From Sedimentisphaerales bacterium (GTDB lineage: Bacteria > Planctomycetota > Phycisphaerae > Sedimentisphaerales > SM23-30), in the NCBI GenBank assembly GCA_030634605.1, contig DAOWAK010000061.1, forward strand, positions 1-7,100: a DNA stretch of 7,100 nt, written 5' to 3'. A model generated the notes under the pieces. It had not been told where the DNA came from, searched no databases, and saw only the letters and a list, made by a program, of their open reading frames with translations. A program made the translations under genes and the position numbers. The stretch's first letter is position 1, and every line of letters begins with the position of its first letter. This document shows, in pieces, positions 4,109 to 7,100 of the stretch.

Positions 4109-6403
4109 ATGGATGCCAAAGAAAATCAAAACATTAACACAACTCAACCGCAAAGCTGGAATCAGCCTCGGCCTTTCCGCCCCTTTGAAGTTATGATGCG
4201 CCGACGCTGGCAGTTATTCAGTTGTTTACTGCTGGTCTGCGGCATCGCCTTCGCGACGACGGTGATGCGCAAACCTAAATACCAGTCCACAGCGCGGGTT
4301 CAGGTAGTGATGGACCAGCCTCAACTGGGACCCGGCGGGGGTCTGGGTATGTTTAGCGGCGGTATGGACGGAGATTATTTCAGCACGCAATGCCAGTTGC
4401 TGCAATCGCCCCACGTACTGTCCCGGGCCGCGGAAAACCTGAACATGTCCGGTGGTCACTGGGTTTACAGCGAAGCCGGCATAAAACAGTTACGCGACAG
4501 CGTCAAAGTCAATCCGGTACCGAGTTCCCGATTAATTGATATCGTTGGCACTTCTTCGGACCCCGCCAAGTCCGCGGCAATTGCCAACCAGGTCACCGCC
4601 GCATTTATAGAAATATCAATGGATGCACGCCGGGCCGGCAACAAAAGAATAATTAAACGGGTAAATCAACAGATAGCCGGTTTCGACAGACAAATTCGGC
4701 AAAAACAGCAGAAAATCAACCAGTATCGTCAGGACAATTTGATTACCGGCAACCATGGTTCTCTGGCGGCCGTCGAAGGTCGAATTGCCACCATAGAAAG
4801 TGAACTGACCGGAATCCAAATGAACCGTCTGGCACTGGAAAATCGTCGGTCATTATTAAAAAATCATCTCAGCGGCAACACCGGGCTCGAAACCGAAGAA
4901 ACTACCCTCGACGATGTGAACAATGATGAGTTTGTGGCGAGTCTGCGTCGTAAGTTGCGTGATTTTCGCGATCAGGAAGAACAGTTGGCACGGGTCTATT
5001 TGCCCGGTCATGAAAAGCTCCGCAACGCTCGGGTACAAATTGCCAGCTTCGAAGCACAATTGATCGATCGCAAGCAGAAATTACTCCAGAATTTATACAA
5101 AAAGACCGCTGAAGAATACTCCGCTGCTCTACTGCACGAACAATCGCTTACCACAATGCTGGAACAGCAAAAAACTTTTGGCGTCGAACAGACCAGAACC
5201 GATCAGCAATACACAGACCTGCTCTCCAATCTGGAACTGTTGCAGCACACCCGGGCTGACCGGGTTTCGCGGATAAAGCAGTTTGAACTTGACGAAGACA
5301 TGCGGGAATCTCCCGTCGTAGTAATTGCCGCGGCGCGCAAACCCATTCGGCCCGCCGGCCTGAGCAAAAGCCGACAAACCGCATCTATATTATTGTTGGG
5401 CGTATTGTTCAGTATCAGCTTCATCTTCGCCCTGGAACGGCTCTCGGCCGAAAATGCCCAGCCTTCCCCATTTGGCGAACCGGTTTATATGAATGCCGCC
5501 GGGCCAATGTATTGGAACAGTGCCATGTGGCCGGGTATGCAACAGGTTGATCCGTCAAGTGCCGCCTGTCCAACAACCGCTTCTCAACCAACCGCTTCTC
5601 AACCAACCGCTTCTCAACCAACCGCTGCCGCAACAACCACTACCGAAAATAAAACCCAGGAAATTGAAACCGTAACCATCCTGGGACAAATCGACTCGAT
5701 GTCTTTAGGTGGACAGAGCACCGGCGACATGGCTTTTGCGGGAAGATGCCGAATTATTCATGCCGATCAGAGTTCGGCCCAAGCTGAAACTTATCGGGAC
5801 ATCAGTTTCAACCTGTTAAGCAGGTTCGGACAGACTCAACAGAACATCGTCGTCACGGGAATTACTCCACAAAGCGGCAAAACCACTTGTGCGAGCAACC
5901 TGGCCATGTTAATGGCCCGGGCCGGAAAAAACGTGCTCCTGATGGACGCCAATCCCATACAGGCTGATTTGCAAAAAGTTTTCGCTCAGGATAAAAACTG
6001 CTGTGGATGGCAAAAGGTCCTCAGTGATATTTCACTACTGGATCAAGCTTTGCAGCAAACTGACATACCAAACCTGACCGTACTCCATCAGGACAGCAAC
6101 AACCAGAGCTGGAGCCAGATCGAAGATTCAAATCTTGACCAACTGGTTCAGGAATTAAAACAGCGCTTTGACTGGGTAATTTATGACAGCGGTAATACTC
6201 ATCTGACATTTACCCGTAATCTGCTCGAAGCAGTGGGTAAATCAATATCGGTTGTGGCAACCACGGGCGATAAGTTAAAAGTCGCTCAGGCCGCCGAACA
6301 GGTCGAACTGTGCGGCGCAGTATGCCTGGGTGTTATAGAAAACCGCCCCGCCGGTGTTTGCCAGAACAGCTCGACACCGGACAGTCAGCTTGCCAACGGT
6401 TAA
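4109..6403 (+). CDS. Wzz/GumC chain-length protein fused to a BY-kinase-type ATPase domain
   Basis: A 764-residue inner-membrane protein of the exopolysaccharide locus. I prefer the ATG at 4109 (GCAGG at 4096-4100) over an in-frame TTG at 4073, but both signals are weak. A cytoplasmic N-terminus leads into TM1 at about 34-53, then the Wzz periplasmic domain with long coiled coils at about 170-400. The Wzz/GumC proline motif (RKPIRPAG, 411-417) precedes TM2 at about 424-443. A Pro/Ser/Thr/Gln-rich linker (about 447-545) carries three TASQP repeats. The ATPase domain begins near E560-Y562-R563 and has Walker A GITPQSGKTT (584-593, K591). Walker A' is LLMDANP (610-616) and Walker B is VIYDSGN (690-696); both deviate from the BY-kinase forms DxDxR and D[S/T]P. 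No tyrosine cluster follows; Y692 is the last Tyr. It probably controls chain length with the Wza-like protein. Kinase activity is doubtful and ATP binding is plausible. Confidence 0.93.
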   Translation: MDAKENQNINTTQPQSWNQPRPFRPFEVMMRRRWQLFSCLLLVCGIAFATTVMRKPKYQSTARVQVVMDQPQLGPGGGLGMFSGGMDGDYFSTQCQLLQSPHVLSRAAENLNMSGGHWVYSEAGIKQLRDSVKVNPVPSSRLIDIVGTSSDPAKSAAIANQVTAAFIEISMDARRAGNKRIIKRVNQQIAGFDRQIRQKQQKINQYRQDNLITGNHGSLAAVEGRIATIESELTGIQMNRLALENRRSLLKNHLSGNTGLETEETTLDDVNNDEFVASLRRKLRDFRDQEEQLARVYLPGHEKLRNARVQIASFEAQLIDRKQKLLQNLYKKTAEEYSAALLHEQSLTTMLEQQKTFGVEQTRTDQQYTDLLSNLELLQHTRADRVSRIKQFELDEDMRESPVVVIAAARKPIRPAGLSKSRQTASILLLGVLFSISFIFALERLSAENAQPSPFGEPVYMNAAGPMYWNSAMWPGMQQVDPSSAACPTTASQPTASQPTASQPTAAATTTTENKTQEIETVTILGQIDSMSLGGQSTGDMAFAGRCRIIHADQSSAQAETYRDISFNLLSRFGQTQQNIVVTGITPQSGKTTCASNLAMLMARAGKNVLLMDANPIQADLQKVFAQDKNCCGWQKVLSDISLLDQALQQTDIPNLTVLHQDSNNQSWSQIEDSNLDQLVQELKQRFDWVIYDSGNTHLTFTRNLLEAVGKSISVVATTGDKLKVAQAAEQVELCGAVCLGVIENRPAGVCQNSSTPDSQLANG
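5576..5626 (+). repeat. 15-bp in-frame tandem repeat (TASQP) in the kinase linker
   Basis: The unit ACCGCTTCTCAACCA occurs three times in a row (5576-5590, 5591-5605, 5606-5620) with no base changes, followed by a partial copy, ACCGCT. It encodes Thr-Ala-Ser-Gln-Pro each time with identical codons, which suggests a recent slippage expansion. A unit length divisible by three means copy-number change lengthens or shortens the cytoplasmic linker by five residues without breaking the frame. Confidence 0.9.
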
Positions 6404-6579
6404 TTCGCTCAGACAAAATGATTTTTGGCCAGTTTCATGGTCCATAATCTTATGGCTACGAATTTGGTTTAGGGTACTTGGTAATAATAGTAGTACTCTT
6501 CCGGCGGAGTTCCGGAAGTTCTCGAAAAAGCAGGCAACATGAATTTCTTATTAAAGTCCTTGCAGCAGGAGAGAAAATA
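6404..6579 (+). other. Spacer between the Wzz-kinase and transferase genes
   Basis: This spacer of 176 bases has no sizeable gene. It contains a small inverted repeat CCATAA (6442-6447) / TTATGG (6450-6455), the GC-rich hairpin at 6498-6518 and a 13-codon open frame leading into the next gene. No good sigma-70 promoter could be placed, so read-through from upstream is likely. Confidence 0.4.
6498..6518 (+). promoter_or_regulatory. GC-rich stem-loop before the transferase gene
   Basis: CTTCCGG (6498-6504) pairs perfectly with CCGGAAG (6512-6518) around the 7-base loop CGGAGTT. The bases after it (TTCTCGAAAAAG) have no T-run, so it is not a standard terminator. It might mark an RNA processing or stability point, or tune translation of the next gene. 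Confidence 0.4.
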
Positions 6580-6580
6580 A
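6539..6580 (+). CDS. 13-residue upstream open frame overlapping the transferase start
   Basis: ATG at 6539 opens a frame MNFLLKSLQQERK whose TAA (6578-6580) shares its last A with the ATG of the transferase (TAATG). The weak AGCAGG at 6529-6534 lies four bases before its ATG. It contains the AGGAGAG that serves the transferase, so ribosomes reading it would pass over that site and stop at the next start. This is the arrangement of a translationally coupled leader peptide, but a 13-codon frame can easily arise by chance. Confidence 0.25.
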   Translation: MNFLLKSLQQERK

Positions 6581-7100
6581 TGACTTCAACAACGGTGCAG
6601 GAGATCGCACTCATTGTTGGGGGGTCAGCTTTCTTAGTGGCTTTTTCGGTCGGGATGCTTTTAGTTTCGAAAATGTGCCGGATAAGTTGGCGATTGGGCG
6701 CTATTGATAAACCTGATGGTTTCTTAAAGTGCCACGTTCGCCCTACTGCCACATTAGGCGGAGTCCCTTTGTTTGGGGCTACGCTGGTTGGTATGCTGGT
6801 AATTTTTGCTGCTTTCTACGGAATATCCGGCAATTATTTTAATCATGTCGATAAAGGAATTTCCTGGGGTTCTGTTCTGGTCGCCAGTCTGATTATTTTA
6901 TCGGTAGGAATCAGCGATGATATCCGTCAGGTAATGCCGCGCACCAAATTCCTGTTCCAAATTATGGCCGCCACAATCCTGGTAAGTTCAGGACTGGCAA
7001 TTCGCCAGTGCGGTTTTTTCGGCGTATTTGAATTCTCGCTGGGAATGTTCGCGGTACCCTTTACGCTCTTCTGGCTCGTAGGCAGTTGCAACGCCTTCAA
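6580..7100 (+). CDS. MraY/WecA-family glycosyl-1-phosphate transferase (3'-truncated)
   Basis: The first 173 residues of a polytopic membrane enzyme that moves a sugar-1-phosphate from a UDP-sugar to undecaprenyl phosphate, the first step of polysaccharide repeat-unit synthesis. The start is clear: AGGAGAG (6567-6573) lies six bases before the ATG. A first membrane helix spans about 8-31. It is followed by the family's first cytoplasmic loop, IDKPDGFLKCHVRPTATLGG (42-61), equivalent to the usual D-x-P-x-x-R-x-x-H-x-x-P-x-x-x-x-GG pattern with a Lys-Cys-His variant. Hydrophobic segments lie at about 63-82 and 97-111. The catalytic Asp pair D113-D114 (VGISDDIR) and TKFLFQIMAA (122-131) follow. 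The window ends inside the GxxNAxN motif (GSCNAF), so the next catalytic Asp is missing only because of the edge. The WecA/WbpL-type subgroup is more likely than the peptidoglycan enzyme MraY, given the neighbouring export and chain-length genes. Confidence 0.92.
   Translation, partial: MTSTTVQEIALIVGGSAFLVAFSVGMLLVSKMCRISWRLGAIDKPDGFLKCHVRPTATLGGVPLFGATLVGMLVIFAAFYGISGNYFNHVDKGISWGSVLVASLIILSVGISDDIRQVMPRTKFLFQIMAATILVSSGLAIRQCGFFGVFEFSLGMFAVPFTLFWLVGSCNAF

Noticed and set aside
5576..5626. Short tandem repeats as a CRISPR array
   Set aside because: The units are contiguous 15-mers without spacers and are in-frame coding sequence.
5421..5636. Minus-strand frame with repeated LVEKR units
   Set aside because: The protein repeat is only the reverse-strand reading of the 15-bp TASQP repeat in the Wzz-kinase gene.

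Overview
The window looks like a chromosomal stretch of a Gram-negative-type bacterium: it encodes a lipoprotein-type outer-membrane polysaccharide export protein next to an inner-membrane Wzz/GumC-like chain-length protein. The phylum cannot be fixed from the sequence. A planctomycete (Phycisphaerae-like) or another deep Gram-negative lineage is only a guess from the overall protein style.

Left part (1-1574) holds three apparently unrelated housekeeping-type genes. They are the C-terminal part of a YkuD L,D-transpeptidase (+, cut by the window start), a YjbQ/UPF0047 protein (-), and an HD-superfamily hydrolase (+). The last two are divergent. Their shared upstream region contains a perfect 19-bp palindrome at 924-942 that overlaps the best promoter -10 elements on both strands, so one regulator might control both genes.

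Middle part (1575-2786) is about 1.2 kb with little or no confident coding content. One 89-codon reading frame (1782-2051) has a good ribosome binding site but no recognisable family. The remaining 735 bases before the export gene look like a long structured 5' leader. They contain several inverted repeats, two of them mutually exclusive, and the wider intergenic region has a scattered 8-bp motif (ACCGATAA or its complement).

Right part (2787-7100) is the start of an exopolysaccharide/capsule locus, all on +. It contains a Wza-type export lipoprotein with poly_export and SLBB domains, then a Wzz/GumC chain-length protein fused to a bacterial tyrosine-kinase (BY-kinase) ATPase domain, then the beginning of a MraY/WecA-type glycosyl-1-phosphate transferase (cut by the window end). 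Read together, the transferase would start the repeat unit on the undecaprenyl carrier, the Wzz-kinase would control chain length and assembly at the inner membrane, and the Wza-like protein would form the exit channel.

The most notable points are a BY-kinase domain that keeps Walker A but has departed from the A', B, EX2RX2R and C-terminal tyrosine signatures, a fresh 15-bp in-frame tandem repeat in its linker, the leader with competing hairpins, and the palindromic operator candidate. I found no CRISPR array, RNA gene of a known family, insertion sequence or defence system.
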